In this document: positions 6,477-14,365 of the stretch, piece by piece
How the letters are laid out: each line of letters opens with the position of its first letter
How positions within the stretch are numbered: position 1 is the first letter of the stretch
DNA from: an uncultured Bacteroidales bacterium
GTDB lineage: Bacteria; Bacteroidota; Bacteroidia; Bacteroidales; Muribaculaceae
Assembly (NCBI GenBank): GCA_900554845.1
Contig: USIY01000023.1
Location: 1-17,403 of the forward strand
Direction: 5' to 3'
DNA length: 17,403 nucleotides
Translations under genes and position numbers: made by a program
Notes under the pieces: generated by a model
Database searches by the model: none
Told to the model about the DNA's origin: nothing
Seen by the model: only the letters and a program-made list of their open reading frames with translations

Positions 6477-8939
6477 ATGTACGCAGAAGTAATACTTCCT
6501 ATACCTCTTTATTCCACGTTTACCTATTTGATACCTCAGCATATGGAGGAACAAATCCAGACGGGTACGCGCGTGCTGGTGCAGTTCGGACGCAAGAAGT
6601 TTTACACCGGACTTGTCACACACACCCACAACAACACGCCGGAATACGAGGTAAAGGAAATTACCGAGGTTATGGATTCCGCGCCGGTGGTGCGGTATCC
6701 GCAATTGAACTTATGGAACTGGATCGCCGAATATTATCTTTGCAGTGTCGGGGAAGTCATGAAGGCGGCGCTTCCCACTGGATTGAAGCCTGAGAGCGAG
6801 ACGTTTGTCAATTTGAACGATGATTTCGATATTCCTGAGGGGTTCAGAATTTCCGAAAAACAGGCTCTTGTCATGTCCCTGCTGCAGCATGAGGGACGGA
6901 TGCGGATTTCTGATATCGAAACCAATCTGAAAATTAAGAATGCGACAAAAATCATCTCGTCGCTTCTTGACGCGGAAATTATCCACATCGACGAACGCGT
7001 GGTGGAACGTTACCGTCCCCGTAAAGTCACATTCGTCTCGCTGACCGTTGACAGAGAGGATCAGGAAGGCCTGCATCGTTTTTTCAGTATGGTCAACAGA
7101 TCGCAAAAGCAGGAAAAAATGCTTATAAGCTATCTGGATCTCAGCGGATGGCTGCATGCGCGAACAGATATCAAGGACGTGACAAGAGCTCAGTTGATAG
7201 AGAGTTCCGGGTGCAACGCCGGAATTCTCCGCGCTCTGATTGAAAAGGGCATTCTGAAAGAAGAAAAAAGGACTATCAACAGATTTAATCCCCTCGAAAA
7301 AGATCATGATCCATGTCCGTCGCCATTGACATCCGTACAGAAGAAGGCGTATGAATCAATAATCAATGAATTTCGTGAAAGCCATCCTGTTTTGCTCCAC
7401 GGTGTCACCGGCAGCGGAAAAACCGAAATCTACTCCCATCTTATAGCCGCCGCGCTGCGGGCCGGAAATCAGGCGCTCTATCTTGTGCCCGAGATTTCGC
7501 TTACAACGCAGCTCACCGACCGTTTGCGCAAAGTGTTCGGAAACCGACTCGTGGTCTACCATTCGAAATTTTCCGATAACGAACGTGTGGATATATGGAA
7601 AAGGCTTCTCGCATCCAGCGAACCCGTAGTGGTTCTGGGAGTGAGGTCATCGGTTTTTCTTCCTTTCGCACGTCTGGGCCTCGTAATAGTGGACGAGGAG
7701 CACGAAAGCAGCTACAAGCAGTACGACCCCGCTCCACGTTATAACGCCCGTGACACCGCCATAGTACTTGCCTCCATGCACGGCGCAAAGGTTCTTCTGG
7801 GTTCAGCAACTCCAGCAATCGACACTTATTACAAGACCACAACGGGTAAATTCGGTCTTGTGGAATTGACCGAGCGTTATGAAGGTTCGGTCCTTCCCGA
7901 TGTCGATATCGTCGACATGCGCAAGCAACGCAAGGAGAAAACTGTAAAGGGCATACTTTCGCTGCCGTTGCGAAAATCCATTAGGGATGCCTTAAAAGAG
8001 GGAAATCAAGCCATTGTTTTCCAAAACCGCCGCGGTTTTGCACCTATGGTGATTTGTCAGCAATGCGGATGGGTCCCGAAATGCGAGAATTGCGATGTAT
8101 CGATGGTCTATCACAAGTCTTCGGGATTGTTACGGTGCCATTATTGCGGATATGTCCGGGTTCTCCCCTCTCTCTGTCCGGCGTGCGGACAAAACTCCAT
8201 AGAGACTTACGGCTACGGAACGGAACGTATCGCGGAGGAGATCGGTCAGGAATTCCCGGATCGACGGATATCGCGAATGGATCTGGACACCACTCGCAAC
8301 AAGGAGGCGTATCAAGAAATAATCGAGGAGTTCGCCCGTCACTCCACGGATATTCTTGTGGGCACACAAATGATTTCCAAAGGCCTTGATTTTGATAAAG
8401 TCCGTGTGGTGGGTGTGGCCAACGCCGACACGCTTCTTAATTTTCCCGATTTCCGCAGCAACGAACGGGCTTTCAATATGCTGGAGCAAGTGGCCGGTCG
8501 CGCCGGCCGTCGTAAAGACAAAGGGCTTGTGACTGTCCAGACCACAAAGCCCGACGACCATGTTCTTGATTTTGTAAGGAAGCATGACTATAAAGGCTTT
8601 TACGAAACCGAGATCTCCGAACGTGAAAAATACCGTTATCCCCCATTCACCAGGGTCATCAACATATATTTCAAGCACAAAGAGTCCTCGGCGGTGGATA
8701 GACTCGCCGTGAAGTATGCTGTGGAATTGCGAAAAATATTCGGCGAAAGGGTTCTCGGCCCTGAAAAGCCCTTTGTCAGCCGCGTGGCGCTATGGTATCT
8801 GCAATGCGTCATGCTTAAGATAGAATCCAATGCCTCTATGAAAAAAGTCAAGACACTGTTGCATGGTCTTTATGAACAAATGGCCAATCTTCCTGAAATG
8901 AGAGGCGCTGTAATATATTATGATGTAGATCCATCCTGA
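6477..8939 (+). CDS. priA: Primosomal protein N', replication restart helicase
   Basis: PriA is a 3'-5' superfamily 2 DNA helicase that recognises stalled or repaired forks and loads the replisome away from oriC. The protein is 820 residues, complete and slightly longer than E. coli PriA. The N-terminal DNA-binding domain fills about residues 1-270. Then come Walker A GVTGSGKTE (Lys315), the DEEH box (406-409), and eight zinc-binding cysteines in four CxxC pairs inserted in the helicase core (Cys527/530, 536/539, 554/557, 567/570). ISKGLDF and QVAGRAGRR are helicase motifs V and VI. The ATG at 6477 gives the usual PriA opening (YAEVILPIPLYSTFTY). The gene diverges from the outer-membrane genes and is followed 18 bases later by bioA, so biotin genes may be read from its transcript. 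Confidence 0.97.
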   Translation: MYAEVILPIPLYSTFTYLIPQHMEEQIQTGTRVLVQFGRKKFYTGLVTHTHNNTPEYEVKEITEVMDSAPVVRYPQLNLWNWIAEYYLCSVGEVMKAALPTGLKPESETFVNLNDDFDIPEGFRISEKQALVMSLLQHEGRMRISDIETNLKIKNATKIISSLLDAEIIHIDERVVERYRPRKVTFVSLTVDREDQEGLHRFFSMVNRSQKQEKMLISYLDLSGWLHARTDIKDVTRAQLIESSGCNAGILRALIEKGILKEEKRTINRFNPLEKDHDPCPSPLTSVQKKAYESIINEFRESHPVLLHGVTGSGKTEIYSHLIAAALRAGNQALYLVPEISLTTQLTDRLRKVFGNRLVVYHSKFSDNERVDIWKRLLASSEPVVVLGVRSSVFLPFARLGLVIVDEEHESSYKQYDPAPRYNARDTAIVLASMHGAKVLLGSATPAIDTYYKTTTGKFGLVELTERYEGSVLPDVDIVDMRKQRKEKTVKGILSLPLRKSIRDALKEGNQAIVFQNRRGFAPMVICQQCGWVPKCENCDVSMVYHKSSGLLRCHYCGYVRVLPSLCPACGQNSIETYGYGTERIAEEIGQEFPDRRISRMDLDTTRNKEAYQEIIEEFARHSTDILVGTQMISKGLDFDKVRVVGVANADTLLNFPDFRSNERAFNMLEQVAGRAGRRKDKGLVTVQTTKPDDHVLDFVRKHDYKGFYETEISEREKYRYPPFTRVINIYFKHKESSAVDRLAVKYAVELRKIFGERVLGPEKPFVSRVALWYLQCVMLKIESNASMKKVKTLLHGLYEQMANLPEMRGAVIYYDVDPS

Positions 8940-8957
8940 TCAAACGACAAGATAGAA

Positions 8958-10235
8958 ATGAAATCAAATTTTGACATGTTCGACAGGGAGCACTTGTGGC
9001 ATCCCTACACATCGACACACAATCCTCTCCCCACATATAAGGTAAAAAGCGCACACGGCTCCGTCATTACACTCGAGGACGACACTGAACTCATCGACGG
9101 CATGTCGTCGTGGTGGTGCGTTATCCATGGATATAATCATCCTGTGCTGAACCAGGCGGCCAAAGAGCAGCTGGATCGTATGTCGCACGTAATGTTCGGG
9201 GGCTTCACACATCAGCCGGCCGTGGATCTGGGCAAATTGTTGCTGAGCATTCTGCCCCCTTCCATGCAGCACCTGTTTTATGCCGATTCTGGCTCCGTAG
9301 CCACTGAAGTAGCCATGAAAATGGCGGTGCAGGCCCATGACGATCCTAAAAAGACCAATTTTGCCACAATCCGTTCGGGCTATCACGGCGACACATGGAA
9401 CGCCATGTCGGTCTGCGACCCTGTCACGGGCATGCACGGTGCTTTCGGACCCGCGTTGCCGGTACGTTTCTTCGCTCCCTCTCCGCAATGTCGCTTCGGA
9501 GATGTGTGGGATCCTTCCGACTTTGAGCCGATGCGCAGACTGTTGCGGAAAAACGCCGATTCTCTTGCCGCCGTGATCCTGGAGCCAATAGTGCAGGGCG
9601 CCGGAGGCATGAGGTTCTATCATCCTCAGTATCTACGTGAGCTTCGGGCCGAATGCGACAGACTGAACATACTCCTGATTTTTGATGAAATCGCTACCGG
9701 ATTCGGGCGCACAGGAAAGCTGTTCGCATGGGAACACGCCGAAGTGGAACCTGACATCATGCTTATAGGCAAGTCGATAACAGGGGGATACATGACTTTC
9801 AGCGTCGTCGCCACGTCTCACCGGGTGGCCGACATGATCAGCGATTCCCAGTCGGGCGTTATGATGCACGGCCCGACATTCATGGGGAATCCGCTCGCAT
9901 GCGCCATCGCCCTGGCATCGACAAGATTGCTGCTCGAATCCCCTTGGCAGGAAAAGGTAACGCATATCGAGGCTCTCATGAAGGAATATCTTGCACCGGC
10001 TCGTTCACGCGACTATGTGACCGATGTCCGTGTATTGGGCGGCATAGGAGTGATACAAAGCAAAGAACCGGTGGATTTAGGTGTGTTCCAGAACAAATGC
10101 GTAGAGCACGGCGTGTGGATACGGCCTTTCGGACTGAACAACTATATAATGCCTCCTTTCATGGCTGTCAGCGAAGAACAGGTCATCACTCTTTGCAGAG
10201 AACTGATCGCGATTCTGGATGAAATGCATATATGA
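8958..10235 (+). CDS. bioA: Adenosylmethionine-8-amino-7-oxononanoate aminotransferase (DAPA synthase)
   Basis: BioA is a PLP-dependent class III aminotransferase that converts KAPA to 7,8-diaminopelargonate, usually with S-adenosylmethionine as amino donor. The 425-residue protein is of normal length. It shows the BioA-specific opening REHLWHPYTS, GMSSWWCVIHGYNHP, the cofactor-phosphate region DSGSVATEVAMKMA, SGYHGDTWNAMSV, the PLP-ring Asp in FDEIATGFGRTG, and LIGKSITGGY with the Schiff-base Lys272; HGPTFMGNPLACA lies towards the C-terminus. These blocks distinguish BioA from ornithine or glutamate-semialdehyde aminotransferases. The start codon is 18 bases downstream of the priA stop, too little for a separate strong promoter unless it lies inside priA; I saw no BirA-type operator. 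Its 3' end overlaps the longest form of bioF by 17 bases. Confidence 0.97.
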   Translation: MKSNFDMFDREHLWHPYTSTHNPLPTYKVKSAHGSVITLEDDTELIDGMSSWWCVIHGYNHPVLNQAAKEQLDRMSHVMFGGFTHQPAVDLGKLLLSILPPSMQHLFYADSGSVATEVAMKMAVQAHDDPKKTNFATIRSGYHGDTWNAMSVCDPVTGMHGAFGPALPVRFFAPSPQCRFGDVWDPSDFEPMRRLLRKNADSLAAVILEPIVQGAGGMRFYHPQYLRELRAECDRLNILLIFDEIATGFGRTGKLFAWEHAEVEPDIMLIGKSITGGYMTFSVVATSHRVADMISDSQSGVMMHGPTFMGNPLACAIALASTRLLLESPWQEKVTHIEALMKEYLAPARSRDYVTDVRVLGGIGVIQSKEPVDLGVFQNKCVEHGVWIRPFGLNNYIMPPFMAVSEEQVITLCRELIAILDEMHI

Positions 10236-11373
10236 CACGCCTAAGATGGACAGATACGAATTATACCGCGACACTCTCGACGGATTGAAGTCCGAATCGC
10301 GATTTCGAAGCATCCCTCCCCAACGTGACTGCAAAGACATTCTGGATCTTTGCAGCAATGATTACATGGGGTTGAGCCGCATTGACACGGATTTGCAGAA
10401 GGATTTTCGGTCCAGGTTCGCCGACGTACCGTTTTCCGCATCGGCGTCACGTCTGTTGTCGCTCAATCAAAACATTCATAATCAACTGGAAGAAAAGCTG
10501 GAGAACCTATATGGCCAACCCGCTTTGCTTTTCAACTCAGGTTACCATGCCAACACCGGGATCGTCTCCGCTCTGAACGTGGGGAATACACTTTTCGTGG
10601 CGGACAAACTTGTGCATGCTTCGATGATCGACGGTCTCGTTATGGGACGATGCCAATTCAAAAGATTTCCTCATAATGACATTTCGGCATTAAAAAAGAT
10701 TCTTGAAAAAGAAGCTACTCATCGCGACAGGATTGTCATTATGGTGGAATCAATCTACAGCATGGACGGCGACAAAGCTCCGTTACGAGAAATCGTGGAA
10801 CTTCGCGCCTTGTATGACAACGCTCTTCTTTATGTCGATGAGGCCCATGCGTTCGGAGTACGTGGAGAAAAGGGTCTTGGATTATGCGAAGAATTGAACA
10901 TTCTGCCCGACATCGATATTCTTATAGGCACTTTGGGTAAAGCCGCTTATTCGGCAGGGGCCTTCTGCATCGCGCCGAAACCTCTTAAAGACCTTTTCGT
11001 CAATTGTGCGCGCAGCTTCATATTCTCCACCGCGCTTCCTCCGGCGAATATGGCATGGAGCATAGTGACTATTGACAAACTTCTGCGGAGCAACGACGAA
11101 CGAGAGTATCTGAAACGCATAGCGCGCGAAGTACACATGCATCTGGAACATAAAGACAACGACACCCCGATAGTTCCATATCATATAGGGGATGCGTCAA
11201 AAGCGATTGAGGTGTCCCGAATGCTCGCGGCATCCGGCATCTTGGCATTGCCTATAAGACGTCCCACAGTTCCTGCCGGTACGGAACGAATCAGATTTTC
11301 ATTGAACGCAGCCTTGACAAGCATCGACATCGTGAGATTGTTTAACGCCATCGATTCCATCAGTCATGATTAA
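10219..11373 (+). CDS. bioF: 8-amino-7-oxononanoate synthase (KAPA synthase)
   Basis: BioF is a PLP-dependent alpha-oxoamine synthase that condenses pimeloyl-ACP with L-alanine, releasing CO2, to form KAPA. From the first ATG it is 384 residues. It has the family opening ILDLCSNDYMGLSR, then SASRLLSLNQNIHNQLEEKL, LFNSGYHANTG, VESIYSMDGDKAPL, the cofactor Asp207 and His210 in DEAHAFGVRG, and the Schiff-base Lys241 in GTLGKAAYSAGAF. Related synthases (2-amino-3-ketobutyrate ligase, serine palmitoyltransferase) share the fold, but the neighbours settle the role. A second ATG at 10246 (MDRYELYRD) would avoid the 17-base overlap with bioA and fits where similarity should begin; either start is possible. 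The stop overlaps the bioG-bioC start by eight bases, which suggests coupled translation. Confidence 0.93.
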   Translation: MKCIYDTPKMDRYELYRDTLDGLKSESRFRSIPPQRDCKDILDLCSNDYMGLSRIDTDLQKDFRSRFADVPFSASASRLLSLNQNIHNQLEEKLENLYGQPALLFNSGYHANTGIVSALNVGNTLFVADKLVHASMIDGLVMGRCQFKRFPHNDISALKKILEKEATHRDRIVIMVESIYSMDGDKAPLREIVELRALYDNALLYVDEAHAFGVRGEKGLGLCEELNILPDIDILIGTLGKAAYSAGAFCIAPKPLKDLFVNCARSFIFSTALPPANMAWSIVTIDKLLRSNDEREYLKRIAREVHMHLEHKDNDTPIVPYHIGDASKAIEVSRMLAASGILALPIRRPTVPAGTERIRFSLNAALTSIDIVRLFNAIDSISHD

Positions 11374-12733
11374 ATTTCTAAAGAAAGAAGGCAACCGACG
11401 CCTTATACTTATCTTTACCGGCTGGGGTACCGGTCCTGATCTGTATAAAGATGTGGAGATTCCGGGCTGGGATGTGGCCGTGGTGTTCAGAATAGACAGC
11501 AAACCCTTAGACTTCAGTAAATTCCACGGATATTATACTATATATCTGTTCGCTTGGTCTTTGGGTGTGTATATGGCTGATTTGAAATTACCCGCCGACC
11601 GTATAACAAAAGCATTCGCAATAAACGGGACTGTCGCACCGGTTCATGATTCTTACGGCATACCTGTCAAAGTTTTCCGTGGCACTGCGGATAATCTTAA
11701 TCCTCGCAATCTCACCAAATTCCGTCGCCGGACAATGCCGGACAGTCAGACGTTCGCACGATTGTTCCCCGAGGAAGCTTCTCCGTTGATGTGCTCATGT
11801 CTTGCCGCACAGCTCTACGACGTGATGGCGATGATGGATTCCGGTGAATGTGCCCCGCGTCTCCAATGGACCAGAGCGTATATAGGTTCCGGAGACAGAA
11901 TTTTCCCTCCGGAAAACCTGGAAGCCGCATGGGAACTTGATCCGGAGGTGGAGATTGTGCATACCGAGGACGCTCACTTCATGGATATTCCTGCAATAAT
12001 CCGAAGTGTCATCGCGGATACTTGCAAAGTTTCCTCCCGCTTCAGCAAAGCAGCGGACACATACGATTCCCACGCTATTCCTCAAAGAATGATAGCGTTG
12101 CACTTGGCAAGCCTTCTTAAAGGCTCAGTAGATCGGACACGGATTCACCGGATATTGGAAATCGGGCCGGGCACAGGATTCCTCACACGCTCATGGTCCA
12201 AATTCCTTACCCCGGAACATACCGACTTCGTGGACATAACTTCTACGGGACCTTTCCCGATTCCCGGTATCGCCGCATATCATGTGGCCGACGCTGAGGC
12301 ATGGACTGCCAATCAAGCCTTGCAGGAAGCGGGATGCGACAATAAATATGATCTCATAGTGTCGTCTTCCGTAATCCAGTGGTTTGCTGACATTCCGCGT
12401 TTCATTAATAACTGCGCCGATATCCTGCATGCGGGAGGGTGTCTCGCATTGTCCACCTTCCTCCCCGGGAATCTTTGCGAACTGGATGCTCTCAGACCTG
12501 CTCCGCTCTTATATCCTTCTGTTGAAGAGCTCAAAAATGCTCTTTCCGTTGATTTCGACATTTTGATCTTCGACACTTCAACCATTCGCATGGAATTCGA
12601 ATCACGCCGCCATCTCCTCCTTCACCTCAAAAACACAGGAGTAGGCGGATCGGCGGCGACAAAAATCACACCAACCTCCCCTCTCACGTCGCTTACATAC
12701 AGGCCTGTTTTCTGTGTAGCGATAAAAAACTGA
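11366..12733 (+). CDS. bioGC: Fused pimeloyl-ACP methyl ester esterase (BioG) and malonyl-ACP O-methyltransferase (BioC)
   Basis: One 455-residue protein carries both ends of pimelate synthesis. Residues about 1-215 are a DUF452/BioG alpha/beta-hydrolase: IFTGWGTGPDLY near the N-terminus (oxyanion region), the nucleophile Ser65 in AWSLGV, Asp177 in GSGDRIFP and His204 in EDAHFMD, a complete Ser-Asp-His triad by order and spacing. BioG removes the methyl group from pimeloyl-ACP methyl ester. Residues about 223-455 are BioC: the typical opening RFSKAADTYDSHAIPQ, the SAM-binding motif ILEIGPGTGFLTR (Glu265, Gly267-Gly271), VSSSVIQWFAD and LALSTFLPGNLCEL. BioC methylates malonyl-ACP so that fatty-acid synthesis can extend it. 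No stop or frameshift separates the halves; the joint lies around SVIADTCKVSS. The ATG overlaps the end of bioF by eight bases. Esterase and methyltransferase act at opposite ends of the same route, so tethering may balance the two. Confidence 0.9.
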   Translation: MIKFLKKEGNRRLILIFTGWGTGPDLYKDVEIPGWDVAVVFRIDSKPLDFSKFHGYYTIYLFAWSLGVYMADLKLPADRITKAFAINGTVAPVHDSYGIPVKVFRGTADNLNPRNLTKFRRRTMPDSQTFARLFPEEASPLMCSCLAAQLYDVMAMMDSGECAPRLQWTRAYIGSGDRIFPPENLEAAWELDPEVEIVHTEDAHFMDIPAIIRSVIADTCKVSSRFSKAADTYDSHAIPQRMIALHLASLLKGSVDRTRIHRILEIGPGTGFLTRSWSKFLTPEHTDFVDITSTGPFPIPGIAAYHVADAEAWTANQALQEAGCDNKYDLIVSSSVIQWFADIPRFINNCADILHAGGCLALSTFLPGNLCELDALRPAPLLYPSVEELKNALSVDFDILIFDTSTIRMEFESRRHLLLHLKNTGVGGSAATKITPTSPLTSLTYRPVFCVAIKN

Positions 12734-12755
12734 TTAACCTCCAACTAAATAACTT

Positions 12756-14357
12756 ATGAAAAACTCAATGATCAGAGGCATATTGGGCCTTGCGTTGGCA
12801 ACGACCGCAGTCATACCGGCCATAGGACGGAATCCGATTCTGCCGTTGTGGGAATGTATCCCTGACGGTGAACCCTATGTGTTCGAGGATCCTGACAACC
12901 CCGGCAAATACCGGGTGTATCTATATGGATCGCACGACCAGGACGGTAAAATGTATTGCGGCCGTAATCAAGTGGTATGGTCGGCGCCTGTGGAGAATCC
13001 AAACGAATGGCGTTACGACGGTGTGATCTTCGAGAACAAGACTGACGCCACGGGTGCCTTGTTGAATCCCGACGGCATAGGCGATGTGCTCTATGCCCCC
13101 GATGTGGCGGAAAAGATAAACCCGGACGGCTCCAAGACTTATTATCTTTACCCTAATGTCCAGGGCGAAAGAAATAATCTTGTGGCCAAATCGAACCGTC
13201 CCGACGGGCCGTTCAAAGTATGCAACTGGGATACGGAAAATCCTAAGAAATGCGTGGGTCCTTTCGCTTTCGATCCCGCTGCTTTTGTGGACGAGGACGG
13301 CCGAGCATATGGTTATTGGGGATTCGACCATGCCTATGGATGCGAACTGGACACTGCGACCATGGCCACTGTCAGACCCGGCACTCATGTGGTGACGATC
13401 ATACCGGGCCGCAACGAGGACAGGGAATTCCGTTTCTACGAGGCTTCCTCAATCCGTAAAATCAAGGACAAATATGTGTTTGTCTACAGCCGCTGGACCA
13501 ACGACGGCGAGGATGGTCTGCCCGGATCGAACTATACTTTGGCATATGCATGGAGCAACACGCCGCTCGGTCCTTGGACTTACGGAGGAACAATTATCGA
13601 CGGTCGCGGCATAGAGACAAGACCCGACGGATCGAAAATCGCCACGGCTGTTCCCAACGGAAACACTCATGGCAGTATCTGCGAAATCAACGGCAAGTGG
13701 TATGTCTTCTACCACCGTCAGGCCGACACCAACGAATATTGCCGTCAGGCGATGGTGGCTCCGATAGACATACAGGTTTTCGAAGGGCCCGACGGTTTCG
13801 TCAAGATCAGTCAGGCTGAGTTCACCTGTGAAGGATTCGAGACCCACGGTCTAGATCCCGCCAAGAATACACCGGCCGGAATAGCCTGTTATTTCACAAG
13901 TGATCCGGCGCCGCATCAGGAGTACCCCAACGTAATATATCCCGGCTCACACTCCAAAGTGATGCGCGTGGACTATGACGGCAAACTCAACCCATACGAC
14001 CCGTCGATCGAGCGTTGTCCCATGGTGAACAATACAGCCGGATCTGTTGTGGGATACAAATACTTCAACTTTTCAAAAACTTACGGAAAGAAAAATTTGA
14101 AAATGATGCTGGATTATATTCCTGACGGCACGGCAGGGACAATGGACATCTTTCTGGATCGTCCCTCGGAAAGTGAAGGGGGCGTAAAGATCGGTACACT
14201 TTCAATTGGCTCTGCCAATAAAGGAAAGCGTCAGACCGCTACCGTTCCGGTAAACAATCTGACGCATTTCAACGGCAAACATGCCCTGTTCTTCGTGTTC
14301 AATTCTCCCGTAAAGGGCATATCGATATGCGAGCTTGAATCATTCCGATTCAAGTAA
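12756..14357 (+). CDS. Secreted glycoside hydrolase family 43 enzyme with C-terminal CBM6-like domain
   Basis: This is a predicted exported glycosidase of the GH43 five-bladed propeller fold, a family of mainly arabinofuranosidases, xylosidases and exo-galactanases acting with inversion. The 533 residues start with a signal peptide (MKNSMIRGILGLALATTAVIPAIG, no lipobox). The propeller spans about 28-350: the opening block PDGEPYVFEDPD holds the likely base (Asp37, or Asp45/47), YAPDV gives the probable pKa-tuning Asp116, and FYEASSIRK gives the probable acid Glu229. A second beta-rich domain from about 375 to the end (GIACYFTSDPAP, MRVDYDGKLN, KALFF-like strands, final ICELESFRFK) resembles a family 6 carbohydrate-binding module. 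Substrate and subfamily cannot be fixed by eye. It begins 22 bases after bioGC but is unrelated in role; I could not find its promoter. It converges on the GH95 gene with eight bases between stops. Confidence 0.85.
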   Translation: MKNSMIRGILGLALATTAVIPAIGRNPILPLWECIPDGEPYVFEDPDNPGKYRVYLYGSHDQDGKMYCGRNQVVWSAPVENPNEWRYDGVIFENKTDATGALLNPDGIGDVLYAPDVAEKINPDGSKTYYLYPNVQGERNNLVAKSNRPDGPFKVCNWDTENPKKCVGPFAFDPAAFVDEDGRAYGYWGFDHAYGCELDTATMATVRPGTHVVTIIPGRNEDREFRFYEASSIRKIKDKYVFVYSRWTNDGEDGLPGSNYTLAYAWSNTPLGPWTYGGTIIDGRGIETRPDGSKIATAVPNGNTHGSICEINGKWYVFYHRQADTNEYCRQAMVAPIDIQVFEGPDGFVKISQAEFTCEGFETHGLDPAKNTPAGIACYFTSDPAPHQEYPNVIYPGSHSKVMRVDYDGKLNPYDPSIERCPMVNNTAGSVVGYKYFNFSKTYGKKNLKMMLDYIPDGTAGTMDIFLDRPSESEGGVKIGTLSIGSANKGKRQTATVPVNNLTHFNGKHALFFVFNSPVKGISICELESFRFK

Positions 14358-14365
14358 TTCTAAAG

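Noticed and set aside
8964..9623. Long open frame on the minus strand inside bioA.
   Set aside because: Same reason: it mirrors a conserved coding sequence and shows no protein-like features.
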